Below, piece after piece: positions 28,101 through 40,501 of a stretch of 64,000 nucleotides of DNA (positions within the stretch are counted from its first letter, which is position 1; every line of letters begins with the position of its first letter). Below the pieces are notes generated by a model, which was not told the DNA's origin, searched no databases, and saw only the letters and a list, made by a program, of their open reading frames with translations. This DNA is from Grammothele lineata (lineage: Eukaryota > Basidiomycota > Agaricomycetes > Polyporales > Polyporaceae). The translations under genes were made by a program, and so were the position numbers. The DNA lies in the NCBI GenBank assembly GCA_002150815.3, contig NDFF03000055.1, forward strand, positions 124,001 to 188,000, read 5' to 3'.

Positions 28101-31100
28101 CCCACCTCCGTCACTGTGCCAATCTCCGTTATCACCTCCATTCCCGGCTACAAGAAACTCTCGTCGCTCTCCATGGAGCCCGATGACGCCATCACCCTTC
28201 GCGCCCGCGTCCTGCGGTTCAAGTATCTGACAACCGGCGACGCCGCGGGCTCTGACGACGTGTTCGCCACCCTCCGCCGCCTCGTGGAACGGATCACCGA
28301 TCCGAATGCGTCAGAGAAGGACCTCACTGGTGCCCTGGGCGAGCTGTCGGCGCTCTTCGGCTCACAGCACTCCTCCGTTTCGAGCTTTGAGCTGTTGCAA
28401 AGCGGAGTCATTGACGGCTTGCTGCAGTTCTTTGCGGATACGGAGCGTTCTGGTAAGTCAATTGTCGAAATTTCTTTCTTGAATTCGGTCCTAACAGTGG
28501 CTCTCTCAGTCCCCCTTTCACGCCGCCAGGAGCTGTTCTTCAATGCCTTCACTTCAAGGAAATCGAAGGGTTCTGGAGGTCAGACACCGTTCGCGGTGTT
28601 TGTCAAGAAGCTGCAAGAGAGCTTGACGAGGATGGAGTCGTTCGAAGTGATCAGCGTCGCTCAGAGTGCGGACGGTGAGTGTTTGACTTGTCGTAGGCTC
28701 CGATTTTAACTAACTGGCGCTCCAGACTCCAAGCGCAGCTCACCATCGCTTCTGGCGCGGCAACTGCGTCTCCGACTCGTCGCTGCCGAGGACTCGGACA
28801 TCCCTAGGAACCTCAACAACATCGTCGTCTCCATTCATGCTATCGCCACCTTCCAAGCCCTCCACGACTATCTCCGCCCCCGCGTATCAGGACTCCTGTC
28901 AAGCACATCCAGGTTCACTGGCATGCTCGCTGCCCTCGCTGCGTCCGGGCTCGCCCCGCCATCGTCCCGCTTTGGTCTCCCTGAACTGCCACTACCATCG
29001 AAGGCAGAGAGCAGCGCTGCCGCCTCGGCTAGCGGTGCTGCAGTCAGCCGGCGGAGGAGCTTGCGTCTCAGCGCCAAGAAGGGTTCCGGTTCCGGTTCCG
29101 GAAGCTCCGCCGAAGGCGCCGAGGCATCCGCTTCCGCCCCTGCACCCGCCGAGGGATCTATGGCTGCCCCGTCTGATCTCGCAGAGGGTGATTCAGCAGC
29201 CGCATCTGCCGTTGAGCCTGCACCTAGCGAGACGGTCGTGAACGATGACGAGTTCACTGCGGATTTCACCGACGATGAGGTTGATGTTGACGCTGAGGTG
29301 AGTCGGATTGTCGCTTGTCCAATCTACAGCGGCAGGTCTCAGATCTACTACTCCAGGTGATTGACGAGGATGATGATCCGGACAACTCCATCGCTGACAA
29401 GACCATTAACGTGTCCGTTGGAGAAGGTATGGTGTTTATTAGGCGAAGAGCAGGATCTCGGCTGATTCTGTTACAGACGCCAAGGTTGAAGCACAGACGC
29501 CGGACGGCACCCACGTTCCAACACCAGGCTCGACCAAAGCACCCCCGTCAAGTTCCGCAACACCTCGAACGTCGACGCCAAAGACATCGTATGCTGCGGC
29601 GCTCAAGACGAAGCCGAGCGACTGGCATCTGGAGTTCTACATGGACGACCATAAGCTCCCGCTGGATCTCACAATCTATGGCGCAATCCACCAGCACGAG
29701 ATGCGCAAACACAAGGCGTCAGGCTCGCCTTTCATGCCCAGTATGATCTGGCAGGGCGTGTACAGCATCAAGTTCAAGAAGGTTCCCGGGCCTCTCCCGT
29801 CGACTGAGGGCGAGTTCTCTGCGTCTCAGATTCTGGATAGAGTACTGACGTATGGTATAGCGCGTGGAGACGACATTGGCGCCCGGAGCCGCTCCCCAAG
29901 CCCCTCGCTGTCCTCCCTTCCTGACGATGTGCCGCATGCCAAGATCCTGCGCGTTCTAAGGGTTCTACACAAGCTTAACACTCAGGAGAGCGAACGGGTG
30001 ACACCTACAACAGCGAAGCGCATCTTGGCGGAGTCCGCCTTCGTGAACAACAAGCTGACGGCCAAGTTGACGCGTCAACTGGAGGAACCCATGATAGTAG
30101 CCAGGTGAGTTTGATCACTGGGCAGGCACGTACCGTATCTGAATGTTTGCTTTAGCTCGTGTCTCCCCGATTGGGCCCTCGATCTCCCTCAACATTTCCC
30201 TTTCCTCTTCCCATTCGCAACCCGCTACAATTTCCTCCAATCGACCTCGTTTGGCTACGCCCGCCTCATCCTCAAGTGGCAGAGCCAGCAACAGAGTCGC
30301 GGACAGGACAGTTCCCGGCGCGACGACAGCGTGGGTTTCCTTGGTCGTCTGCAGCGCCAGAAAGTCCGAATTTCGCGCAAGCACATCCTAGAGTCAGCTG
30401 TCAAGGTGTTCGAGCTGTATGGGTCGTCATCGTCGATCCTTGAGGTCGAGTACTTCGAAGAAGTCGGCACCGGACTTGGGCCAACGCTTGAATTCTACTC
30501 TCTTGTGTCCAAGGAATTTGCGAGGCGAGATCTCAAGATCTGGCGAGACGCGGACCTGACGATGCCAGGAGCTCATGTTCATCACCCTCTGGGCTTGTTC
30601 CCTGCACCCATCAGCCCAGACGATATTGCGAAAGATGGTGTCCAGTAAGTCAGCAAATTTCTATTGGCATTCGGGTTCACTGAGCTCTCTTGCAGGAAGC
30701 GAACACATATCATCCGCGTGATCGGCCAGTTCGTTGCGAAGGCGATGCTGGATTCGAGGATCATCGACTTGACGTTCAACAAGATCTTCTTGAAGTTGAC
30801 GCTTGGAGAAAGTGTCCCCCTCACTGTTGATTCCCTCAAGGTCAGTTCTACGTCTTCCTCCATCTCTTGCTGTTGATGCTAACCGGATCCCAGCGTGTCG
30901 ATCCGGAGTTGGCGGCGTCATTGTCCAAGATTCAGTCTTTGGCTACTACGAAGGGTCAAAATGAGAAGGTATGTGTACTATCAGGCTCTGTGATTGCATC
31001 ACGTGTTAAAGTCATACCCTTAGCTGCGTCGCAAGCTGGCTGCTCTCGAGAATGTCGAGAATGTTGAAAACGTCGAGGAGGTTAATATTGAGGATCTAGG

Positions 31101-31867
31101 ACTTGACTTCACGGTTCCAGGCTACGACATTGAGCTGAAGGTATGCTATGTGTCCATCACCTCTAATGTACCTACTCACTGCGGTCACTCAGCCCGGCGG
31201 TCGCGATATCGCCGTGACTGCGGAGAATGTGGACGAGTACGTGCGTGAAGTCATCGATGCCATCATTGGGAAGGGCGCCCAGGCCCAAGCCCTGGCATTC
31301 CGGGAAGGCTTCTCCAAGGTCTTCCCCATCTCCGACTTGCAGGCGTTCACGTGTGATGAATTGGCCATGCTATTCGGGAACGCTGATGAGGATTGGAGTG
31401 TCGAGAGTACGTCCCTACATACTCTGGGCCATGTGCTATAATGCTGACAATTATTTGTGATAGCGCTGAGTGAGACCTTGAAGGCCGATCACGGCTTTAA
31501 TGTGGAGAGTCGCGCCATTCGTGACCTCATCGAGATCATGGCGGCGTACGATGCTCCCACTCGCCGAAGCTACCTTCAGTTCATCACGGGTAGCCCGAAG
31601 TTGCCCATTGGAGGTATGCGTCAGGACCATTTCCTAGTCTGACGTTTGATGCTGATGTCTTCCCTCTCAGGCTTCAAGGGTCTCAACCCACCGCTCACCG
31701 TTGTACGCAAGCCCCACGAAGCTCCGTTGACGGCAGACGATTACTTGCCCAGTGTGATGACCTGCGTCAACTACCTCAAGCTGCCCGAGTATTCCACGAA
31801 GTCCGTCATGTTGGAGAAATTGTCGATCGCAATGCGGGAAGGCGTGGGCAGTTTCCATCTGTCGTAA
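25181..31867 (+). CDS. UFD4: HECT-type E3 ubiquitin ligase, Ufd4/TRIP12-like
   Basis: A ubiquitin-protein ligase of the ubiquitin-fusion-degradation pathway. The N-terminus is Ser/Pro-rich and basic, followed by an acidic block (25,900-26,060). The armadillo region (about 26,050-27,300) includes [19 protein letters not shown] and [22 protein letters not shown]. In the second half, [21 protein letters not shown] is the conserved Ufd4/TRIP12 segment. The HECT domain runs from about 30,310: [67 protein letters not shown] and the catalytic Cys loop [18 protein letters not shown], ending in [11 protein letters not shown]. About 20 small introns interrupt it. Length (near 1,800 residues) suits the family. 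Confidence 0.92.
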
Positions 31868-32939
31868 GTTGCGAGGAAGAAGGAAGAACCCTCGTCGGAG
31901 TGCCGAGATTGGGTCCCCGTCGTCCGTCACCCTGTAGTATCACCACCATCACCGTACCGTCCATCGTCTACATCCATCTGTGCTTTTATCGTCATGTCCA
32001 GTAGATTGCATTTCTTTCCACGTTATATTTAGGACACTGATTTCTCCTTCTCGTCTGATAACATCGCGGCTCCGCGGCGTTGTCGGGCTCTTTCTGTGCC
32101 AGCGCGCAAGCCCAAGTCGAACGCCACACTTAGTCTAACCCCCCGTCACGCAAAGCTGCTGCAACTACAGCATGCTGAACGGCGATATATTCGAGGTAAG
32201 TTTTCGTGTGTAATTGTGCAAGTGTCCCTGACATATCACTCCCCAGCTTTTGTCTCCTCTATCTATACCCTGCACCGCATGTGTCCCATATACAGCCAGC
32301 CCCATATCAAGTAGCCTGCGCCGCGTGGAAGCACCCGCTCATATACGCTGAACACGATCGGAAATGTATAGCTTGCCAAGCGATATAGACCAGCCTTCCG
32401 CTCACAATTCGGTCCCGGAAGACCGCAGTGCTTCCTCGTGTCATTCATATCTAACACATCTGTGGTACGGGTGTGGTCCCCGCAACCTTATTCTGAGATA
32501 CCTCTTGGGGCTAACCTCCCATATCCCTAAGAATAAGCGCGCGTTCGTGTTGTCCTCTCGTCAAAACCCCTAGGAAAGCCACATAACTGCGCGTCTGGCA
32601 CGAGCTCGGGTGCGATCAGGGTTCTACACGTGACTGCAAATGTACGACATTCGGTCACTCATACGCCGAGCATCTCACTGAAGATTAATGTTTGGCAATG
32701 CACTCAATCCTGGGCGAAGTAAGGCGGTCCTCTTCGTTACGTGAATCTGACTCTTGATTATCTTTCTCTTCCTTGGAATTTATCCCGCTTTAATTACCGC
32801 CGGAGAACGCAACATATGTCCGTACCAATTCGCACTCCGTCCAGGGAGCACCCTACTCCACCAAGCACACTCGGTCCGATTAAGGGTCTCGTCGTGTACG
32901 TTGTTCAAATGTTACGCAGGTCAGCAGATTCAGCGAAAG
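31868..32939. other. Gene-free intergenic region
   Basis: About 1.1 kb after the HECT ligase. Open frames stay below 75 codons and overlap on both strands. No repeat or RNA gene is recognised. Confidence 0.5.
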
Positions 32940-32947
32940 TATAAGAA
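32940..32947 (+). promoter_or_regulatory. Possible TATA box of the DUF6533 gene
   Basis: TATAAGAA lies 71 nt before the ATG at 33018. Confidence 0.35.
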
Positions 32948-33017
32948 CTATGCGACCCTCCACAAGTGCCCAACATCAGTGTCAACCCCAATCCTCCTCA
33001 CCTCGTAACTGACACTC

Positions 33018-34851
33018 ATGGAGAACGACCTCGCAGAAACGATTGCTCAGGATGTACTCTAGTGAGATCAGCACCTCTACGTGTCCCACATTGGCATGAA
33101 GTAGATTGCTGATTTCTTGTCTGACAGTCTCGTCGACAACTACTGTGCTGTCGTCGGAATAGGTGAGTTCCAGTCACAGATTCACAACATAAGCCTTCGA
33201 CTCACCCCACACTACCTCACTAGTGATTCTTGTTTATGACTTCATCATCACATTTGATAGAGAGGTCAATTGCTTTTGGACCAAACGTTTCATTGGCCCC
33301 ACAGTACTTTTCCTGGCGAACAAGTACATCAGCCTAACGAACCATCTCTACGACATCTCCCTCTTCGTCCCTACCTACGTTTCGGACGAGGTACGTACTA
33401 GCATCGTTGCACAGAAACTGTACTTACAATCATCTACAGACGTAAGCGCAAGCCCTTCCGGGAACATATCTGCGGTGTGCGGTGGCTGACCTGAGGCTCT
33501 CGGTCTTCGTTCCAGTTGCAACCGTCTCGTGAAAGCATTTTCTTCTATAGATCACCTCCAGTATGTCCCATGGGCAGGTGAGTTTCTCTTTTGTCAACAA
33601 TATATGCATTCTATCTACTAACGCTGGACGTAGCATTCGCGGGGATGAGGGCACTAGCACTCGCGGAATCCAAGTGGATCTGTGCTTTGGTGACGTCACT
33701 TTCTCTTGTCCCCATGGTGGGCGACTTCGTAGGAGATTCATACCCGTCGACTTGAGACAATGCACTTAATCGTACCCCCAGACCTTCTCATACTATGGCG
33801 TTAACAGTCCGACTGGGGACTGCGGGATGGACACAAACTTCACCGGTCCGCGCTCTGTAAAGCAAGTCTCCGCCTCACAATCACTCTTCAAGATTTTGTT
33901 CTAATCTCCTACTTCAGATGTCTATCTTGATTCATTTCATCGCATAACGCATACTCATTGATGTTCAATCATAGTCACCATAGCTGCCCGAACCAGCCTG
34001 ATTACAGCCGACGTCATACTCATGTATGCCACCTGGCGTCGTCTTGCTCCCCGGCGGTCCGACGGCCAGATCCGACTCACGTCGTCCTTTTCGTATATTC
34101 TGTTCCGTGATGGTGAGAATCTTTTTCGATAGACTCCACGGCAGAATCGTGCTGACGGCGTGGACACAGGGTTCGTGTACTTCCTGTGAGCTCAATACTG
34201 CTTCTTTAGTACCGCTCATCAACATGCGCACATTTGCTTTGAAGGACACTCACAGTACTCAGCGCAATGCACATGGCTTTCAGTGTTACACATTTTGTAC
34301 GTCCCTCCGACGTTATGATGGCCTCTATTGCTACTGAAGGGTTGACGCGCAGCTCAACTGGATGACATTCTTTACGGAACCGTAAGTCCTTTCGACCTAT
34401 CTAGTTCAGGCTACCGCACATGCGTACTCTCATCATCGTAGCGTTGAGCTGATATGGATACTACAGGCTTTCGGCCATCCTGGTGTCGCGTTTCCTCCTC
34501 GATCTACAAGAGGCGAAGAACAAGTCAATGCATATCGCCGTTGGCGGTAGTTCTCTGCAGCTCTCAGACCTGGATGAAAGTAGCCCCAGTTTTGTGAACT
34601 CGGAACGGTTCATGGGCTCCATTGGGGCTACACTGGAATGGGACTCCGGGCAAGGCACCAGTGAAGAAGAGTTGTTCGGGTCGGGCGACTTCACTGGCGG
34701 GTTGCAGAGTTCGGGCACCGTGGCCGACGAGGGGACGGCGGAGAGGTCGGACTCGGCGCCGCTGAGGGGCGAGTCCGATTCTATCGGAACTCTAGGGGAG
34801 GTGATCGCCGCGGATGAACATGTTCGGTTCGCCGCCGAGACCAGCGTCTAA
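33018..34851 (+). CDS. DUF6533-family seven-helix membrane protein
   Basis: A basidiomycete membrane protein family of unknown function with a receptor-like layout. Pieces in order: MENDLAETIAQD, then NYCAVVGIVILVYDFIITFDREVNCFW (the DUF6533 hallmark: an Asn-Tyr start, a hydrophobic helix, YDxxxT, an acidic pair and a Trp). WTKRFIGPTVLFLANKYIS follows. Later exons encode AFAGMRALALAESKWICALVTSLSLVPM, ITADVILMYATWRRL with SYILFRDG, FVYFL, and SAILVSRFLLDLQEAKNK, the family's last helix end. The C-terminal tail of about 95 residues is acidic and disordered, ending in FAAETSV. At least eight short introns are needed; some exon joins between 33,480 and 33,960 and near 34,200-34,460 are uncertain. 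It is the last host gene before the transposon block. Confidence 0.75.
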
Positions 34852-35380
34852 CTCCTTTACCTGCTACCACCTTGAACGTGGCGGGGAAGATGAGGACCGA
34901 GGTGGGTGGCTAAGGTTAACTGAGCTTGTTTCTGACATACATCTGACGTATTCCACCTTGCAGGATTTCGGGGCCAGGCTGCCTATCTATCCATGATCTG
35001 CTCGAGTAAACGTCAATCCCCGCGCCGACGCGCCGCAGAAGCTATGCGCGTCCATACCCAAAATGACATCGCTACGTCGTCTTTCCGTGCTCAATGACAA
35101 ACAAAGTGGCTCTCTTGGCCTTCTAGGGGCGCAGAGCCCCCGCAGAACCTTCGTACAGTGAGCAGAACTCCCACATACGAGCTATATGAGAGGGGCTCTG
35201 GAGCGCGAAGCTTCATTTGCGCGTCTTCCATTGCTGCGCTTCCATGCGAGAACGCGGGGCGGATAGATCGCCGCATGCTTATCCCCAGCCATCGCCCTCG
35301 TGTACATGGGCGTGTGTATCGCCCGAACATGTCCGAGCTGCGGAGGCCCATAGCGCACTGGGGCTGTGTGTTAGGGGTGG
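34852..35380. other. Spacer between the DUF6533 gene and the first Gypsy LTR
   Basis: About 530 nt without a recognisable gene. It ends in TTAGGGGTGG directly before the LTR, which is not repeated on the far side of the element. Confidence 0.5.
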
Positions 35381-35797
35381 TGTTACGCCGAGGCCAGCGC
35401 GGGCGCCTATGGACGTACGTTGTGCGCACGCGGTCGAGGGTCGAGGGGTCTAGGAGGACGTACGCCGAAGAGGCGAAGTCGAGCACTGTGGTAGAGGGCG
35501 AGCGACACATGGGGGTTCTATGGGGAGAGAGGCCTCGATTGGAAAAGGAGGTCAAACTGAGGAATGCCCTCAGGAAGACCCAAGCTATATAAGTACATGA
35601 GGACAATAACTATGGACGATCGCGAGAGAGTCCTAGACAATAGAGACAGGGGCGCGAGACGATGACTCCAAGTGAGTCACAATGAGTCGTACGTACAATA
35701 GCGATGTTGAATCGCCGCGGGACCGAATGGTACAGAGGTTGCGCTCATTGAGGAACAGGAAAGGAAAAAGAAAATACCGGGCAGGAATGTTGTAACA
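35381..35797 (-). repeat. 3' LTR of Gypsy-1
   Basis: 417 bp, bounded by TGTTAC and GTAACA, same length as the partner LTR. A G-rich run (GAACGGGGGTAA on the minus strand) directly precedes it and may be the polypurine tract. Confidence 0.93.
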
Positions 35798-35834
35798 TTA
35801 CCCCCGTTCTATCCCGACGCTACCCTGTAGCGTC

Positions 35835-36650
35835 TCAGACTTCAGCGTCATCGGGCGAGCCTTCGCCTGCCATGGGGTCTTCCACCTCCTCGCCGTCCCA
35901 TCGGTCGACGACGCGAATCTCTCCATCCGAGTCCACACCGTACTTGTCCTTCTGCATCTCCAGGAAGTCTTCGTAGGGGCCTACGTAGCCAGGGCTCGAG
36001 CTGCGGTTGGTGACGGGGGGAGACACCTGGCTGGTGCTCGCGATGGAAGGGGGCGCCTGGCTGGTGGACGGGTATGCGATGCGGGCAGAGCGCTGGCTCT
36101 GCCGGGACTGGCGAGAGGAGGAGCTGCTCGTGTTGCTCCTTCGGCCGGCGAAGTGGCGGCCACGGCGGGCCATCTGGGCGATGCGTGGCGGAGGGTTCGA
36201 GAGATGCGGGATCTGAGGAGGGACTGGAGGAGCGGGGACCGGGTGAGGATGGACGTTGACGTCGTTGGCGGGGATGGCAGCTCTGGCTGCCGCGAGCTGT
36301 TGTGGATCGAGGAGGTTGTGGTAGGTGCCGGCGTGGACGTGGGGAACATGGCCGTGGACGTGGTCGACGATGGTTTCGAGGGAGAGGGTGAGGCGGTCCT
36401 GCTGGTGGACCAGGTTCAGCTCGGTGGTGCGGAGGGCGTCCATCGCGGAGCGGACAGCCCCTAAGGACTCGCGGGAATAGTGGACGGCCATGTTCGCGTC
36501 CCGGGCCACGTCGAGGACGTCGCCAAGGTAGTGCTCCTCGCCGATGAGCCTGTCGCGGAGGATGTCGAAGTGGCGGCGGGGGAGTTGGACGAGGTTGATG
36601 ACGACGGCGCGGGTCTGCTGGCGGGTGCGAATGGGGAAGTGTCCGGACAT
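35835..36650 (-). CDS. Gypsy-1 ORF3, unknown protein of 271 residues
   Basis: An extra ORF between pol and the 3' LTR, starting 68 nt after the pol stop. The N-terminal half looks folded and helical (MSGHFPIRTRQQTRAVVINL, then HYLGDVLDVARDANMAVHYS and LVHQQDRLTLSLETIVDHVH). The middle is Pro-rich, followed by a Ser/Arg-rich stretch and an acidic end around PYEDFLEMQKDKYGVDSDGE. No transmembrane helix, zinc knuckle or enzyme motif is visible, so it is not a typical envelope. Copies in Gypsy-2 and Gypsy-3 have exactly the same length and are uninterrupted although their pol is broken. Function unknown. Confidence 0.75.
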   Translation of the reverse strand: MSGHFPIRTRQQTRAVVINLVQLPRRHFDILRDRLIGEEHYLGDVLDVARDANMAVHYSRESLGAVRSAMDALRTTELNLVHQQDRLTLSLETIVDHVHGHVPHVHAGTYHNLLDPQQLAAARAAIPANDVNVHPHPVPAPPVPPQIPHLSNPPPRIAQMARRGRHFAGRRSNTSSSSSRQSRQSQRSARIAYPSTSQAPPSIASTSQVSPPVTNRSSSPGYVGPYEDFLEMQKDKYGVDSDGEIRVVDRWDGEEVEDPMAGEGSPDDAEV

Positions 36651-36718
36651 GTCGGTGGTGGAGGTGTGGGTGAAGAGTGCGAGTGTGAATGCGAGTGTGG
36701 GTGCACTGGTTGTGGATC

Positions 36719-39700
36719 TCAGAGGCGATGGGTGCGCTTATAAGCTTTCAGGACCTCCTGTGAATGTTCCAAATTCGTCTCTGGTTCCCAGGAGTTTTCG
36801 CTCGTCGGGTAGTCTCTCCATTTGACGAAGAATTGCATCTTTCCGTATCGTTTCCGATGTCCGACGATCGCTTCCACTTCCCATTCTTCTTCTCCTTCGA
36901 CGAGGTCAGGTGGTGGAAGGAGGTAGTTCGGGCCGTGCGTATCGTTCTCCTTGTATGGGGTGAGAAGGCTGGCGTGGAATACGGGGTGGATTTTCCATTG
37001 GGCAGGGAGGTCCAGCTTGTACATAAGCGGTCCAAGGACTTCCACGATCGTGAGAGGGCCTTGTCTTTTCATGGCCAGCTTTTTGTTGTCCTTGAGGAAG
37101 CGGAGGTGCTTCGCTTCTAACCATACCTTCTGACCCTTTTCGAAGGGTTTGAATCCCCGAGTGATCCGTTGCGCCATGTGCTGTCGTGCGAGCTCGTGCG
37201 CTGCCATCGCTTCCTGTCTGACTTTCTCCAGGTTATCGAGACGTTCTTCGACCGCTGGTACGACTGTCTTGGGGGTGACTGATGGGATCGCCCTCGGGTT
37301 GTAGCCCATCATGAGGAAGAAAGGCGAGGCATTGCGGTTCTGCGCGAGCCTCTGGTTGTGCATGAACTCCAGATCTGGCAAGAAGTCCGACCATGTTTCC
37401 GGGTGGTTTGCACAGAACGCTCGGAGGTATGCCTCAATCTCCTGGTTCATGTGCTCTGTTCCGCCGTCGGTCTGTGGGTGATACGCTGTGCTCATGGATG
37501 ACTTGATGCCAGTGAGTCGGGTGAGCTCTTGAAAGACTTTGGCTGAGAATTGGGGGCCTCTGTCGGAAATGATGCGTGTTGGTAGTCCGAAGCGTTTGTA
37601 CAGGTTCTGGTGAATGAGGTGTGTTGTTCCCAGTGCGTCGATGGTTTTCGTGCAAGGAGCAAGAATTACCCCCTTCGTAGCATCGTGGTCTGCCATGACC
37701 ATGAGTGCATCAAAACCGTTGGATGGGGGTAGGTCGGTGATGAAGTCGACTGAGGTGGTTTCGAATGGGTAAGCGTTGGACTTTGCGGGGATCGGCATGA
37801 GTGGGGGTACGGTTGGATGAGTGTTGATCTTGGTTTGCTGGCAAGTTGCGCAGCCTGCGACGTAGTTCCGTACGAACACTGCCATGCCGGGCCACCAGTA
37901 GTCTCTTTTCAGCAGCTCCAACGTTCCAAACTGTCCTGGGTGTCCCATTGGTCGAAGATCGTGATACCGTCGCACGATTTCCCTCTTAAGGTCCTGGTCG
38001 GGAGGAACGTAGCACCGGTCCCTGAAGAATACTAGCCCGTCTTCGAACTTCCAGTCCGCAAGGGTCGACTTCATTGGTAGTGGCGTGCCGTCTTTGGCAG
38101 CCGCAAGGGCGTCGAGTACGACTTGATCCTGCGTGTGGATGTCCTTGATCCTCTCCGCTAAAGGGATGTCCATTGCCGCTACGAACAACTTGTCTGGGAG
38201 TAGTACAACTGCTTCGTTGTCGTTGTCCTCCAGATTCAGGTGTTGTAGATGGGATAGGGTGTCAGATTGAACCATGCGTGTGCCGGGAACGTGCTTTAAC
38301 TGCAGCTCGAACTGGGTCAGGAAGAGGCTCCATCGGGCTTGTCACCGGTTAAGCTTCTGTGCTGTTCGGAAGTAGGTGAGGTTCTTATGGTCTGATAGAA
38401 CTTCTACAGGGTAGGGGCTTCCTTCCAGGTAGTGCCGCCATTCCGTGAGGGCTCGTACGATTCCTAATAGTTCTCTGTCGTAGATCTCATAGTTCCTTTC
38501 GGCGGAGTTGAACGACTTTGAGAGGTACGCGCATGGGTGCAGATCCCCGTTAGAGTCTGCCTGTCGGAGTATCGCACCTGTGGCAAATTTCGACGCGTCT
38601 GATTCGATCGAGAATGGTTTGTTCTTGTCCGGCATAAGGAGAACTGGTGACGAGATGAATCTAGCTTTGAGTTTGTTGAACGCGTCCTGTTCCACTGACG
38701 TCCATTCCCATTGCTTGTCCTTCTTGGTGAGCTCATGCAGGGGCCGTGTGAGTTCCGAATAATTGGGGATGAATCGTCGATAGAAGTTGGCGAATCCTAG
38801 GAACGATCGCACTCCTTTGACAGAGGATGGTTCCGGCCAGTCTTCGATTCCTTTGAGCTTCACGGGGTCCATGGCCAGTGTATCGGGTTTCACGATTAGC
38901 CCAAGGAATTCCACTTCTTCTACGTCGAAGAGACATTTCTCCGGTTTGAGGTAGAGGTCGTTTTCTCGCAGCCGTTGGAGTACTCTTCGCATTCGTTCCT
39001 TGTGGGTCTTTCTGTCCTTGGAGAATAGTAGCATGTCGTCCATGTAGATGACGAGCCATCCTTCCTCTATCATGTCGCTGAAGAGGTCGTCCATGAGGGC
39101 TTGGAAGGTGGCCGGCGAGTTGCAGAGTCCAAAAAACATGACCGTCGGTTCAAAGAGTCCTCGCTCGCATTTGAATGCCGCTTTCCACTGGTCTCCGTCC
39201 TTCATCCGAACATTGTTGTACCCTGAGCGCAAATCCAATTTGGAGAAGACTGTGGCGCCTTTGAGTTTATCCATGAGGTTCTGGACGAGCGGGATGGGGT
39301 ACGAATTCTTAATCGTTCCTTCATTCAGGTAGCGGTAGTCCTGGCATGGCCGCAGGGATCCATCCTTCTTTCCGGTAAAGAAGAATGGCGATGCCATGGG
39401 GGATTGCGAAGGGCGGATGTATCCTTTACGAAGGTTCTCGTCGATGAACTCGTTCATGAGCTCAGTCTCTTTCGGAGACAGCGGGTAAACCTTGCAGTTT
39501 CGAGGGACGAAGTCTGGTTTCAGGTTGATAGCGTGGTCATAGTCGCGAGAGATGGGGAATCGTTCGGACGCTTTCTTCTCGAATACATCCTTGTAGTCCT
39601 GGTAGTCCGGTGGAATGAGCTCTTCAGTGGTCTTGGGACTTTCCAGAGCGTGCTGCTTTTGTGCCATTTCCATCGCTGGGTTGACCTTTGCATGTATCCA

Positions 39701-40501
39701 GCGCCCTCGCGCATAGGAGAAGGCGGCTGAATGTTTCCAGTGCGTTACGCGTCCGATGTGAGGGTTACCTTCCCCTTCGTCGAGGTGTTCTTCAGTGAGT
39801 GGTTCCTCTTCGTTAGAGAATATTCCGATGACTGGTTCTCCTCGTACATAGGCAATGAGGAGGTCATCCGGGTCAGGGTCGATCGGTCCCTCAGAGGGTG
39901 GAAGGCAATGATGCTCATTTGTGTCTGGTTCGGCGAGTTGTGCGGCGCAGGTGTTGACTTCTTCCAGGCAATGGTCAAGGGAGGGGTCCAGATGGGAAAT
40001 CGTCTGGTCGGTAGGTTCAGGTTCGTCTTCTACCGTTGCTCGCGGCCGCGGTTTTGGTGACTCCGCTTCAGAGGATCCTTCAAATTCTACCTTCCCAGTT
40101 TGCCAGTCGATTTTTGCGTTGGTTCGCCGAAGCCAGGGGAGCCCTAGGATTATGGCTTCTTTCCCTAGCGAGGTTGCGAGCAGTCGTGTTCGTCGGGTTA
40201 TGCCTGCGACGGACAGTTCTCTCCAAGCGTAGTGTGTGATTACTCCTTGCTTGTTCTGGGTGCCGTCGACGTTGTATACCGGTATGTGGTTGATGAGCGG
40301 GGTGAGGGCAATATTGTTGTCTCGAGCGAACTGTTCATCAATGAACATCCCTCCAGCTCCAGAGTCGATGAGGGCAGGGGTTTCGACGGTTCGGTCAATC
40401 GTGACTGGAATACGCATAGATCGATTGCTGACGTTTGCTAGTATTACAGGAGAGACCGTGATACGGGGCCATGCTGACGTCGATTCAGATGGCCGCTTCA
40501 A
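36719..40501 (-). pseudogene. pol: Gypsy-1 pol polyprotein with a single in-frame stop
   Basis: The frame opens at the gag stop and runs through an aspartic protease (ALIDSGAGGMFID), reverse transcriptase (KLDLRSGYNNVRM, then LVIYMDDMLLFS with a YMDD box), RNase H (FSIESDASKFATGAIL, YEIYDRELL, VLSDHKNLTYF), integrase (zinc finger ending in GCATCQQTK, core [41 protein letters not shown]) and a C-terminal chromodomain (EEEWEVEAIVGHRKRYGKMQ, SWEPETNLEH). A TGA at 38342-38344 sits where the Gypsy-2 copy reads CGA (KLNWRQAQWS), so it is one C-to-T change at a CpG. All else appears intact. Confidence 0.92.

Noticed and set aside
36007..36464. Plus-strand open frames opposite Gypsy ORF3
   Set aside because: They are antisense shadows caused by the GC-rich codon use of ORF3 and have no recognisable content.
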